A DNA stretch of 64,000 bases, taken from Trichococcus shcherbakoviae. Lineage in GTDB: Bacteria > Bacillota > Bacilli > Lactobacillales > Aerococcaceae. The notes under the pieces were generated by a model. The model had not been told where the DNA came from. It worked only from the letters and a program-made list of their open reading frames with translations, and ran no database searches. The position numbers were made by a program, and so were the translations under genes. Location of the stretch: positions 1,769,501-1,833,500 of the forward strand of contig NZ_OY762653.1 of assembly GCF_963666195.1 (NCBI RefSeq). Reading direction: 5' to 3'. The first letter of the stretch is position 1. Each line of letters starts with the position of its first letter. Shown here one piece after another: positions 1 to 7,977 of this stretch.

Positions 1-94
1 GCACCACGCAAGCATCCAGAATATCCTGCATCTTGGGCGACAAGCCTTCTTTACTGCGAATTTTTTGTTTTAAAGCTTCCACAAACTTTTCCAT
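1..94 (-). CDS. Start of an unidentified gene, cut by the window edge
   Basis: A reverse-strand reading frame starts with ATG at 94 and runs off the left edge after about 31 codons. An AGAGGAG ribosome site sits about 10 bases ahead of the ATG, which makes a real gene start likely. The visible residues (MEKFVEALKQKIRS, then LSPKMQDILDAC) are helical and vaguely like the first helix of TetR-type regulators, but too little is present to assign a family. It diverges from the dehydrogenase gene at 256. Confidence 0.55.
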   Translation of the reverse strand, partial: MEKFVEALKQKIRSKEGLSPKMQDILDACVV

Positions 95-255
95 TTAACG
101 TATGCTCCTCTGGGTGATGTTGCTTCCATAGTACTCGGACCGGTGGATTAATGCAACAAGTCGGCGCCATGACTTATCCTCTTTTGCGAAATACGTGTGA
201 TAAATCGCCGAAAAGGTGCTAAGATGAAAGTATGATGAGAATTGGAGGGGAAAAG

Positions 256-1239
256 ATGCACAAAAATAAACTGGTTGTGGTGGGTGTGGGCCACGTAGGG
301 TCCTATGTGTTGGCTGACGCGATGAAATTGCGGTTATTTGCGGAAATTGCGACGATCGATATTTTGAAGGATGTTGCCCATGGGGAAGCCTTGGATCAGG
401 CGCATGCGACCGCGTTGACCTATATGTCCAATGTCGATGTACACGCTGGGGATTACGCCGATTGCGCGGATGCGGACGTCATCATCATCGCTGCTGGACC
501 GAGTGTTCTTAAGGATGATAAGAATCCGAATGCCATCCCGGATCGCGCATCATTGACCGGGAAAAATGCGGCGGTCATCCGTGAAGTCATGGCCGAAATC
601 ATAAAATATACAAAAGAGGCCATCATCATCCTGATAACGAATCCATTGGACACAGTGACCTATATCGCAGCCAGCGAATTCGATTATCCGGAAGGACGGA
701 TCTTCGGGACAGGCACGATGTTGGACTCTGCCCGTCTGCGGAAAGTGATTTCGCAACAGTACGGTGTCGATCCCAAGAGTGTGACCGGCTACATGATGGG
801 CGAGCATGGCTTTACCGCCTTCCCGGTGGTGAGCCGGTTGGCCATAAACGGCATCCGCTATGATGAGTTCGGAACTTATTTCCCGGAAGTGGAGACATTG
901 GATCCCGAAGCAATCGGGGCGGCGGTCGTGAAGTCGGCCTATGATGTCCTGAATGGGAAAGGCTGGACGAATGCCGGGGTTGCGCAATCTGCGATCACTC
1001 TAGCGCAGGCTGTCCTACTGGATGAAAAGAGCGTCCATCCCGTCTGCACAATTCTGCGCGGACAGTACGGACATGACGGTGATGTGGCTTTGAGCATGCC
1101 TTGCCTGATCGGTCGCAATGGCGTGGAAAAACAATTCGGGGTCGCTTTGGATGAGTGGGAAACTGCCAAACTCAACGCTTCCATCGATTACATCCAATTG
1201 GCGATGAAGGATGCGAAGACGGGTCCGTTCAAAGATTAA
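256..1239 (+). CDS. Lactate/malate-family NAD-dependent L-2-hydroxyacid dehydrogenase
   Basis: A cytoplasmic enzyme of about 327 residues that should interconvert a 2-oxoacid and an L-2-hydroxyacid with NAD(H). The N-terminus has the Rossmann motif VVVGVGHVGSYV, followed by the ITNPLD segment and the catalytic histidine in GEHGF (about His184), all typical of the LDH/MDH superfamily. The substrate loop (PSVLKDDKNPNAIPDR) is unlike that of standard LDH, so L-2-hydroxyisocaproate-type substrates are possible. ATG 256 is preferred to the upstream ATG 232 because GGAGGGG at 244-250 lies six bases before it. It stands alone and ends in a hairpin terminator at 1247-1273. The family is certain, the substrate is not. 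Confidence 0.85.
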   Translation: MHKNKLVVVGVGHVGSYVLADAMKLRLFAEIATIDILKDVAHGEALDQAHATALTYMSNVDVHAGDYADCADADVIIIAAGPSVLKDDKNPNAIPDRASLTGKNAAVIREVMAEIIKYTKEAIIILITNPLDTVTYIAASEFDYPEGRIFGTGTMLDSARLRKVISQQYGVDPKSVTGYMMGEHGFTAFPVVSRLAINGIRYDEFGTYFPEVETLDPEAIGAAVVKSAYDVLNGKGWTNAGVAQSAITLAQAVLLDEKSVHPVCTILRGQYGHDGDVALSMPCLIGRNGVEKQFGVALDEWETAKLNASIDYIQLAMKDAKTGPFKD

Positions 1240-1246
1240 GAAGGAG

Positions 1247-1275
1247 GGCATAGCGGCAAGCTATGCTCTTTTTGA
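1247..1275 (+). terminator. Rho-independent terminator after the dehydrogenase
   Basis: GCATAGC and GCTATGC pair around a five-base loop and are followed by CTTTTT. It starts eight bases after the stop codon of the dehydrogenase gene. Confidence 0.8.
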
Positions 1276-1319
1276 GTGATGGATTTTTTGGTGCTGAGCC
1301 CTTAAAGACATCGCAAAAT

Positions 1320-1349
1320 TTGACAAAGGTGCTCATGAATATCCATAAT
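1320..1349 (+). promoter_or_regulatory. Putative sigma-A promoter for the DUF4153 gene
   Basis: TTGACA at 1320-1325 and CATAAT at 1344-1349 are spaced by 18 bases. They lie about 140 bases ahead of the ATG at 1490. No operator is evident. Confidence 0.5.
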
Positions 1350-1489
1350 TAAGATAAGTAAACTGTGCGATTTCATCGGGAATACCTTTAGAAATAACGC
1401 GGGTGCAAAGGATAGGAGCTGGAAGGGGGAAGGTTTCGGAAAAAGAGAATGCTATCCGATCATCCGAATGCCTGAAAGGAGTGGCAAAA

Positions 1490-3298
1490 ATGAAATTCAA
1501 AGAATCATTATGGAAAGCCTACAAAGGAATGGGACGTTCCATCAGTCGTTATCCATTGACCGTACTTTTTTTGATTGCGGTCGCGGTTTTGAACAGCTTC
1601 ATGATCGAAAACCCGCGCGAGGATTATGCCCGCTATCTGTTCACTTTTTTGGTGGGGGCCATGTTGAGCATCGTCGGCCAAATGATTTATGAACGTTTCT
1701 TTACACAACTGAATGCCCGCTATCTGCTGATGGGCGGAGCGGTGTTGCTTGCGACAGGCTACTACTTCGCGGTCGGGCCGCAGACGCTGTACAATATAGC
1801 AATCAGTGTAAAAACAGGTGTGGCACTGTTCGCTCTCATGATCGCGTTTATTTGGATACCTTCAATCAAAAGTGTTAAAGCACCTTTCCACCGGAGTTTT
1901 TTGTCAGCACTGAAAGCCTTCTTTACGACCATACTTTTTTCAGGAGTGTTGGCAGCAGGTATCAGCGCCATTTTTTACGCTACGGATTACCTTCTCTTCA
2001 ATATCGATTATAAAATGCTCACACATCTTCTGAACATAGTCGGTTCCTTGTTCGCGCCGATCTATTTCTTGTCGATGACACCAATGTACCCGGGCAAACG
2101 TGAAGAAATGATACCGGATGAGGCGTGGGCGAAACGCGGGGAAACATTGGAACGTCAATTTATTGTGCCGCGCTTCTTGGAAGTTCTGATTTCCTACATC
2201 ATCATCCCGTTGACGGCCATTTATACGTTGATCCTTGTGGTCTATGTCGTCATGAATATCCGAGGGGAATTCTGGACAGACAATCTTTTGGAACCACTGC
2301 TTGTTTCCTATGCGATCATCGTCATCATCGTCTATATCCTTGCTTGCAATCTCGAGAATAAATTTGCTGACCTGTTCCGCAAGATTTTCCCTAAGGTCCT
2401 GATTCCGATTGTCGTCTTCCAGACCATCGCTTCCTTCCTGAAAATCAGGGAGATGGGCGTCACGCACGGCCGCTATTATGTCATCCTGTTCGGCATCTTC
2501 GCGACGATAGCCGGAGTGATCTTCAGTTTCATGAAACCGAAGCATAATGGTTTGATCGCCATCGCTTTGCTTGCGCTGTCGGCTATTTCCATCATTCCGC
2601 CGATTGATGCCTTTACCGTCAGCAAGAACAACCAAATCGGCTTTTTGGAACAGAAACTGATTGAAAATGATATGTTGGTAAATAACGCCATCGTTCCGAA
2701 AAGTGACGTTTCCCTCAGCGATAAGATTGTCATCACAAAGGTCGCTTCCTACATCGACAACATGGGCTACAATAAAGAGGTAGCCTACCTGCCGAGTGAT
2801 TTCAATGTCTACAGTGATTTCAGCGATACCTACGGATTCGACATGACCTATTCCGAAACGGATTATCCTCAAGGCGAAGGCGAATTCGTCTACCTGAATT
2901 GGGATGCCGATCCCGTACTTGGAATCGCAAACTTCGATGTCATGGTCCACCAGTATCTTTACTATTCCGAAGTCGAAACAAGCCCAGTTGAAACTACCGA
3001 TTTTGAAGTGGATGGACAACCATACCAACTGGAAAAAAGGTTGGATGGCACGTATTATGTCTTGACCGTAAAGGATGCGGCAGGAGAAGAATTGATCGCC
3101 TACAATACCCGCGAAGTGTACGATACCATTTTCGAGGAGGCTGCGACTTCCGGCTTCGACAAAGGGAATCTGACGACTGAGGATGCGACGATAACCACCG
3201 AAAATGACCAGATCCGAATGAATATTTTGGTCAATTCCTTGGAGCGTACGCCGGATTTCACAGGTGGAGATCTGTATCTCTTCATTGAATTCAAATAA
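1490..3298 (+). CDS. DUF4153 family multi-pass membrane protein
   Basis: A protein of about 602 residues with roughly ten to twelve hydrophobic segments in the first 380 residues, then a soluble C-terminal part of about 220 residues rich in acidic and aromatic residues. The overall pattern (N-terminal YPLTVLFLIAVAVL, later YYVILFG) matches DUF4153, a family of unknown function in the cell membrane. ATG 1490 is chosen over upstream in-frame starts because GAAAGGAGTGG at 1474-1484 precedes it at a good distance. It appears monocistronic: a promoter at 1320-1349 and a weak terminator at 3321-3370 flank it. The family is recognised from overall pattern; no function is proposed. Confidence 0.75.
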   Translation: MKFKESLWKAYKGMGRSISRYPLTVLFLIAVAVLNSFMIENPREDYARYLFTFLVGAMLSIVGQMIYERFFTQLNARYLLMGGAVLLATGYYFAVGPQTLYNIAISVKTGVALFALMIAFIWIPSIKSVKAPFHRSFLSALKAFFTTILFSGVLAAGISAIFYATDYLLFNIDYKMLTHLLNIVGSLFAPIYFLSMTPMYPGKREEMIPDEAWAKRGETLERQFIVPRFLEVLISYIIIPLTAIYTLILVVYVVMNIRGEFWTDNLLEPLLVSYAIIVIIVYILACNLENKFADLFRKIFPKVLIPIVVFQTIASFLKIREMGVTHGRYYVILFGIFATIAGVIFSFMKPKHNGLIAIALLALSAISIIPPIDAFTVSKNNQIGFLEQKLIENDMLVNNAIVPKSDVSLSDKIVITKVASYIDNMGYNKEVAYLPSDFNVYSDFSDTYGFDMTYSETDYPQGEGEFVYLNWDADPVLGIANFDVMVHQYLYYSEVETSPVETTDFEVDGQPYQLEKRLDGTYYVLTVKDAAGEELIAYNTREVYDTIFEEAATSGFDKGNLTTEDATITTENDQIRMNILVNSLERTPDFTGGDLYLFIEFK

Positions 3299-3320
3299 GT
3301 CTTCCAAGAAAAATACTATC

Positions 3321-3370
3321 TAAGTCCCGGTTGCGTGAATATAGCGTAATTGGGGCTTTTTTGTTTTTTA
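3321..3370 (+). terminator. Probable terminator after the DUF4153 gene
   Basis: AAGTCCC pairs with GGGGCTT (one G-T pair) across a long loop and is followed by TTTTGTTTTTT. It lies 23 bases after the stop codon at 3298. The remaining sequence to 3600 holds no gene that can be supported. Confidence 0.55.
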
Positions 3371-3600
3371 GTGAAAGATCATGTTAGGAATGGTAACGCG
3401 GAGGAGCAGCGATTGGGTAGGGGTCTGGGAAGGGATTTTAAAGGCATGTGAGGTTTTGTGACCTGGTTTGTTATAGGAAAGTAGACAATGGCCAAAAATC
3501 CCCTTATAGTTAGTTTCATAAATGAATTGCACTCACAAATGAGGTGCCGATCCGACGTTCGTGTGATTAAATCTTACACGTTTGGGAAGGGAGAGATAAT

Positions 3601-4821
3601 ATGGCGTATGGGATGGAGATTGAAGGAAACAAAAAAATATATGATTTCGAGTCGGTCCTCAGCAGAAAAAACAAAGGCTCCGTGAAATGGCAACAGATGT
3701 ATCAATGGATGCCGGATGTAGCGGATGATGTGGTGCCGCTTACGGTGGCGGACATGGAATTCAGGACTGCGCCCGAGATCACCAAAGGCTTACAGGAATA
3801 TTTGGAGGACAACATACTGGGCTATAGTGTCCCTACCGAAGGCTACTATCAAGCGGTCATCGATTGGCAACGACGCCGGCACAATTTTGAGGTGGAGAAG
3901 GAATGGATTTTGACCAGTCCCGGTGTCGTTTCAGCATTTTATGCGGCAGTCAGGGCGTATACCCAGCCGGGTGAAGGTGTCATCATCATGACGCCGGTTT
4001 ATTATCCTTTCTTTGGAGCCATCGAAAATGCGGGACGGAAAGTCGTCAGGAATCCTCTCTTGAATCGCGCGGACGATTACACGATCGACTTTAAAGGGCT
4101 TGAGCATCTTTGCCGTAAGAAAGAGAACAAGCTCATTATTTTCTGCAGTCCCCATAATCCAGTCGGAAGGGTGTGGACGGAAGAGGAGTTGGCGCGCTTG
4201 GCGGATATCGTGTTGCGCTATGACATGATTATCGTCGCGGATGAAATCCATCATGACCTGATCATGCCCGGCTACGAACATAAGGTTTTCCAGACACTTT
4301 CCTACGCAGTGGCTGAAAGAACGATCACCTGCACTTCGCCATCCAAAACATTCAATTTGGCTGGGCTGTGCACTTCCAACATCATCATTCAAAATGAGAC
4401 TTTGCGGAAGAAACTGTCCGATGCGCTCGGAAGTGTCGCTTGCGGTATGGTCGGGACGCTGGGGTTGGAAGGATGCCGAATTGCCTACGATGAAGCGGAA
4501 CAGTGGCTTGATCATCTGATTCCGGTCATCGACAGGAACCAGCATCTGGTGCGTGATTTCTTCACTGCGAATTTCCCTAAGATAACCGCACCCTTGGTTG
4601 AGGGGACTTATCTACAATGGGTGAACTTCAAAGCATTAGGATTTTCGGCGGAAGAACTGGAAAAGTTCATGCGCGAGGAAGTGCAGTTCTTCACTGATGA
4701 AGGCTATATCTTCGGTGAAGAGGGCGAAGGCTACGAACGCATCAACTTGGCGGCGCCGACCAAAGTGATCGAAGACACGCTCGATCGTCTCGGGCAAGCA
4801 TTGTACCTAATGCAACAGTAA
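3601..4821 (+). CDS. MalY/PatB-family PLP-dependent cystathionine beta-lyase / aminotransferase
   Basis: A cytoplasmic 406-residue fold-type I PLP enzyme. The MalY/PatB subgroup cleaves C-S bonds of cystathionine or cysteine S-conjugates. Visible marks are the N-terminal VKWQ and VADMEF (substrate contact), PHNPVGRVW, VADEIHHDL (PLP-binding Asp) and the Schiff-base lysine in SPSKTFNLAGL (Lys249). The length matches the family. ATG 3601 follows AAGGGAGAG. The next gene is a 43-residue small ORF 48 bases downstream, before any terminator, so the two are probably one transcript that ends at 5068-5103. The family is well supported; beta-lyase rather than aminotransferase activity is inferred from the subgroup. 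Confidence 0.85.
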   Translation: MAYGMEIEGNKKIYDFESVLSRKNKGSVKWQQMYQWMPDVADDVVPLTVADMEFRTAPEITKGLQEYLEDNILGYSVPTEGYYQAVIDWQRRRHNFEVEKEWILTSPGVVSAFYAAVRAYTQPGEGVIIMTPVYYPFFGAIENAGRKVVRNPLLNRADDYTIDFKGLEHLCRKKENKLIIFCSPHNPVGRVWTEEELARLADIVLRYDMIIVADEIHHDLIMPGYEHKVFQTLSYAVAERTITCTSPSKTFNLAGLCTSNIIIQNETLRKKLSDALGSVACGMVGTLGLEGCRIAYDEAEQWLDHLIPVIDRNQHLVRDFFTANFPKITAPLVEGTYLQWVNFKALGFSAEELEKFMREEVQFFTDEGYIFGEEGEGYERINLAAPTKVIEDTLDRLGQALYLMQQ

Positions 4822-4869
4822 CCAGTAAACCAGCAAGATGTGCGTTTCATAATGAAGGAGGGAGCAACA

Positions 4870-5001
4870 ATGATGAAAAATTTTATTAAATGGGGATCCG
4901 TTGTCTATTATTTCGCTGGAAAGAAACCTGAAAAGGCAAAGAAACCAAAAAAAGTAGAAGAAATCAGGGAAGCTTCCATCATCACTGCGTCCATCGATTA
5001 G
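4870..5001 (+). CDS. Small basic protein of 43 residues, unknown
   Basis: ATG 4870 (or the second ATG at 4873) is preceded by AAGGAGGGAGC at a good distance, which is as strong a ribosome site as any in the window. The product starts with a short hydrophobic stretch (FIKWGSVVYYFAG), continues with a lysine-rich middle (KKPEKAKKPKKVEE) and ends in an Ile/Ala/Ser tail. It could be a small membrane-associated peptide. It lies between the C-S lyase gene and its terminator, so it is probably co-transcribed with it. I do not recognise the family. The evidence for translation is the ribosome site and the position, not homology. Confidence 0.55.
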   Translation: MMKNFIKWGSVVYYFAGKKPEKAKKPKKVEEIREASIITASID

Positions 5002-5067
5002 TTTTGGACAAATTCGCATGGGGAACGCATGAAGCAATGTCTTAATGACAATTGATCCATAAAAGAA

Positions 5068-5103
5068 TACGGAACGCAGCTGGCTGCGCGTTCCGTATTT
5101 TTT
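5068..5103 (+). terminator. Strong rho-independent terminator
   Basis: ACGGAACGCAG and CTGCGCGTTCCGT pair across a CTGG loop and are followed by ATTTTTTT. It ends the unit that contains the C-S lyase gene and the 43-residue ORF. Confidence 0.9.
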
Positions 5104-5184
5104 TGCGTCAGCCCTGTCCCGGCAGGTAAACTCTGTGATATGATGGGTGTACTATTTTCATCAATTAAGGGAAGGTGTGGGGTT

Positions 5185-6075
5185 GTGTCGAAAGGAAAAG
5201 GTAAAGTGATGCTATCGATGCTGATATTCGGGACGATCAGCATCTTCGTTAAGAATATTGACTTGGCTTCCAATCAGGTTGCCTTCTTCAGGGGCGCTTT
5301 GGGGAGTCTGTTCCTCTGGGGGACATTGTTGGTGCGCAAGGAAAGGATCCCTTTGGCGTTGGTCAGGAAAAATGCAAAGTTCCTGTTGCTTTCGGGTTTT
5401 GCTGTCGGCATGAACTGGATCTTGCTGTTTGAAGCTTTCCGTTACACGACGGTATCGAATGCAACCTTGAGCTATTATTTCCAACCGATCTTCATGACGC
5501 TGTTGGCACCGTTCGTCTTCAAGGAATCCTTGACCGCTAAGAAGATCGCTTGCGTCCTGTTGGCGATGCTCGGGATGTTCCTGATTATCGGAGTGAGCCC
5601 CAATGCGGGGGCATATAATCATCCGGTCGGGATCGGATTCGGTTTGGCTGCTGCATTTTTCTATGCGGTGGCCATCATGTCCAACAAAAAAATCGCGGGT
5701 CTTGGAGGGATCCCTTTGACTGCTTTGACGCTCGTCATCGCAACCGGAATCCTGACCCCTTATGTTGCACTGACTTCCGGGTTCGGATTGGGACAATTGA
5801 CTGGAAGCTCAATCACCAGTCTGCTGGTTTTGGGGATCATCCACACGGGGATTGCCTATGTGCTGATGTTTGCAGGCGCCCAAGCTGTCGAGAGCCAGAC
5901 ATTCGCTGTGCTCAGCTATGTCGATCCGGTGACGGCGATTGTGGTTTCGGCTGTATTCCTGAAAGAAGACTTGTCACCCGTGCAATTGGCGGGAGGCGTG
6001 CTGATACTGGCTGCGGCCTTCCTGAACGAATTTCTGGGCAACAAAGAGAAACAAGTAGTGATCAGCAAAGAGTAG
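5185..6075 (+). CDS. EamA/DMT-superfamily permease
   Basis: About 296 residues with ten hydrophobic helices arranged as two EamA repeats (residues about 8-135 and 145-285), a family that exports or imports small metabolites across the cell membrane. Repeat 1 contains ASNQVAFFRG and FRYTTVSNATLSYYFQPIF, repeat 2 VESQTFAVLSYVDPVTAIVVSAVFLKE, both typical of the family. I start it at GTG 5185 rather than ATG 5140 because AAGGGAAGG at 5167-5175 stands about 10 bases ahead of the GTG and the extra 15 residues look untranslated. The substrate cannot be told. It ends just before a palindrome array. Confidence 0.8.
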   Translation: MSKGKGKVMLSMLIFGTISIFVKNIDLASNQVAFFRGALGSLFLWGTLLVRKERIPLALVRKNAKFLLLSGFAVGMNWILLFEAFRYTTVSNATLSYYFQPIFMTLLAPFVFKESLTAKKIACVLLAMLGMFLIIGVSPNAGAYNHPVGIGFGLAAAFFYAVAIMSNKKIAGLGGIPLTALTLVIATGILTPYVALTSGFGLGQLTGSSITSLLVLGIIHTGIAYVLMFAGAQAVESQTFAVLSYVDPVTAIVVSAVFLKEDLSPVQLAGGVLILAAAFLNEFLGNKEKQVVISKE

Positions 6076-6126
6076 CAAAAAGGTAGAGGCTTTCCATATG
6101 GAAAGCGGCTTTATGCTCAGAAATAA

Positions 6127-6254
6127 CCCGTCAAAAGCGGTTTGGCGGGGAAAATCAGTTCAAATAACAGTCAGAAAACCCGCCGAAACCACTTTGGCGG
6201 GGAAAAACGTCCGTGGACAACATGAGATTGCCCGTCAAAACCATTTTGGCGGGG
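6127..6254. repeat. Array of three 24-nt palindromes at an exact 52-nt period
   Basis: Units lie at 6127-6150, 6179-6202 and 6231-6254. Each has the form CCCGYC-AAA...TTTGGCGGGG, so each can form a hairpin. The two spacers are both 28 nt long and unrelated to each other in sequence. The middle of the palindrome (AGCGG, CCAC, CCAT) varies. Start-to-start distance is 52 nt both times. It sits between the EamA gene and the terminator at 6287-6321. Confidence 0.85.
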
Positions 6255-6286
6255 AATTCCGCCACGAACGCGAATATCAAAACACA

Positions 6287-6321
6287 GAAAGGGGCGGCCT
6301 CCAACGAGGCCGCCCCTTTCG
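6287..6321. terminator. Bidirectional terminator
   Basis: GAAAGGGGCGGCCTC and GAGGCCGCCCCTTTC form a perfect 15-bp stem around CAAC. It lies between the convergent EamA gene and the reverse-strand hypothetical gene and can serve both. Confidence 0.85.
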
Positions 6322-6340
6322 TTCGGTATAGATTCAGTTG

Positions 6341-6712
6341 TTATGCGATTTTTATCATGCGCTTCCGGATGGCTTTTTCCCATGTATCATAGTGATTGAC
6401 TGCGAATTTGAAGAGGGTACCGTCTTTCCTTTCGATGATCAGCGCTTTGCGGAGGCCGTAAGCGCCTGGACGTACGCTCCTGATGTCATCATAGGGAATA
6501 GCGATATCGTAGATGCCATCAGCGAAGGCTTTTGAGAAGGGTTTGAAGAAAATTTTTGTCATGATTTTGGCTATTTCCGGCATGTCGAAGCGGAGTTGCT
6601 TGTCTGTCAAAAAGCCAAAGCCATCCAGAGCGGACTGTTCGCTTCGGCACCAACTCATCCTACCGCTGTACAAGGTTACTTCCCCGGATCTGTCTCCAGT
6701 CTTTTTAAACAT
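6341..6712 (-). CDS. Hypothetical protein of about 123 residues (possible PH/GRAM-like fold)
   Basis: ATG 6712 follows a GAAGGAA ribosome site; an upstream in-frame ATG at 6730 has none. The product has alternating beta-type segments (GEVTLYSG, KQLRFDM, ALIIERKDGTLFKFAV) and a closing amphipathic helix (TWEKAIRKRMIKIA), a layout seen in PH- or GRAM-like domains, but no family is claimed. No signal peptide or membrane segment is seen. It is monocistronic between the bidirectional terminators at 6287-6321 and 6799-6828. Confidence 0.65.
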   Translation of the reverse strand: MFKKTGDRSGEVTLYSGRMSWCRSEQSALDGFGFLTDKQLRFDMPEIAKIMTKIFFKPFSKAFADGIYDIAIPYDDIRSVRPGAYGLRKALIIERKDGTLFKFAVNHYDTWEKAIRKRMIKIA

Positions 6713-6798
6713 ATCGGTTCCTTCTTCCATAAATAAAACAGCAATAATTCTTCGCCCTTATTATACCAAGAAGCTAATCAACAGGTCTAAAAACACAC

Positions 6799-6828
6799 AA
6801 AAAACCGGACAGATTTGTCCGGTTTTCG
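6799..6828. terminator. Hairpin terminator
   Basis: AAAACCGGACA and TGTCCGGTTTT pair around GATT-type loop bases, with A-rich and T-rich flanks, so it can act on both strands. No gene clearly ends here; it separates the small hypothetical gene from the RpiR unit. Confidence 0.75.
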
Positions 6829-7111
6829 TAGAGCAGAATGCCTCATTGCGTATGGCAGTACGTGGTTGAAGGCCTTTCTTCTCAAGAATGGAGTCATTTT
6901 TTTCCGACGCTTACTGACTGAGCGATCTCACGCCGGGAGGATTTCATTAAGAAATGAAGGTTCCTCTTTTATGGATGGATTCAGTATAAGCCATAACTAT
7001 TTTTGAAAAAAGGTGCCGAGCCACTAATGAAAGAAACCTCTCAAAACTTGCATCCGTATGGTTTGAACAGTGAGAGAATCTTTTCAGAAGGAGTGGCTTT
7101 TCCGATGATCA
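6829..7111. other. Intergenic stretch with no supported gene
   Basis: Short open frames exist (for example a 63-codon forward frame at 6815-7006) but none has a ribosome site or a recognisable product. A GAGAG/CTCTC pairing near 7036-7080 could be a weak hairpin at the end of the reverse-strand RpiR gene. Nothing else was seen. Confidence 0.5.
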
Positions 7112-7966
7112 TCACCAGATGATTCGGCTGATTTTTTTGTAGTAATCCATCTTCAGTGCGACATTGTGCTCGTAGTCGAGTTTGAAATAGCTGGTATAAA
7201 GACAATCCAGCAAGAACAGCAAAGAAAGCCTGGTCGAAAATGAAGAAATCTTATTGTAGTGACTTTCATTTGAGCTCATGTACAGGTGATGCGTGGCGGC
7301 GCTCGCGAAAGGAATCTCATCGGTAGATGTGATCAACAGGATGGGCGATCGGTTATTCTGCAGTATCTTCACGATTTCAGGAATGACCGTGCCCCGTCCT
7401 CCGTAGGAAACAACAATGGAAAGGTGCGAAGAATCGCTGGCGGCCGCCGTCAAACGTTGATGATACTCTTCGATCGGGACATTGACGAATCTGCCGATTT
7501 CCTGCATCTGGAATTTGAAGTTCTCGGCGAAGAACAGATTCCCGGCGGAAGTATAAAGGTCGATGGCTGGAACCTTTTTAATCAAGGAAGCCGCCTGCCG
7601 AAGTTGTTCCAGATCCAGGTTGTTGAGCGAGGACACCACAGTCTGCTCATAGAGTTCCTGCATCGTCCGCGTAATTTGGTATTGGGTTTCGTTGGAGTGG
7701 ATCGGATAGTTGAAATCAAGGGTCGTCCGTTCCTTCAGATAATCACCCATCGAAGCCGAAACCAAGATCTTCAATTCGGAAAGTCCGGCCAGGTCCAATT
7801 TTTTGCACAAACGGTAGATCGTTGCGTTCGAAATGAAGCTGGCTTCGCTGATTTCCGCGGAATTCATCTTCACGAAAGCCTCGGGATTTTCTTTTATATA
7901 GGAAACCAAAATTTTCTCATTTTCGGTCAGGCTCACTAAATTGTCCATTTTGCTGAAGATATTCAT
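7112..7966 (-). CDS. MurR/RpiR-family transcriptional regulator
   Basis: A 284-residue cytoplasmic DNA-binding protein. Residues 1-80 are the RpiR helix-turn-helix (LTENEKILVSYIKENPEAF, then SAEISEASFISNATIYRLCKKL); residues about 125-260 are a sugar-isomerase (SIS) domain that normally senses a phosphosugar, with the phosphate loop around SAGNLFFAENF and VVSYGGRGTVIPE. The length is normal for the family. It starts 11 bases after the stop of the exonuclease-BRCT gene and is probably co-transcribed with it. No sugar gene adjoins it, so the effector and targets are unknown. Confidence 0.85.
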   Translation of the reverse strand: MNIFSKMDNLVSLTENEKILVSYIKENPEAFVKMNSAEISEASFISNATIYRLCKKLDLAGLSELKILVSASMGDYLKERTTLDFNYPIHSNETQYQITRTMQELYEQTVVSSLNNLDLEQLRQAASLIKKVPAIDLYTSAGNLFFAENFKFQMQEIGRFVNVPIEEYHQRLTAAASDSSHLSIVVSYGGRGTVIPEIVKILQNNRSPILLITSTDEIPFASAATHHLYMSSNESHYNKISSFSTRLSLLFLLDCLYTSYFKLDYEHNVALKMDYYKKISRIIW

Positions 7967-7977
7967 CTGTCTTCACC

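Noticed and set aside
1940-3307. Long reverse open frame of 455 codons opposite the DUF4153 gene
   Set aside because: It lies wholly antisense to a membrane protein gene with a good ribosome site, its product is rich in Asp, Arg, His and Gln as expected from the complement of hydrophobic codons, and it has no ribosome site.
6098-6331. Forward open frame of 77 codons over the CCCGYCAAA array
   Set aside because: Its product is only the translation of the palindromes and the terminator; the period of 52 is not a multiple of three.
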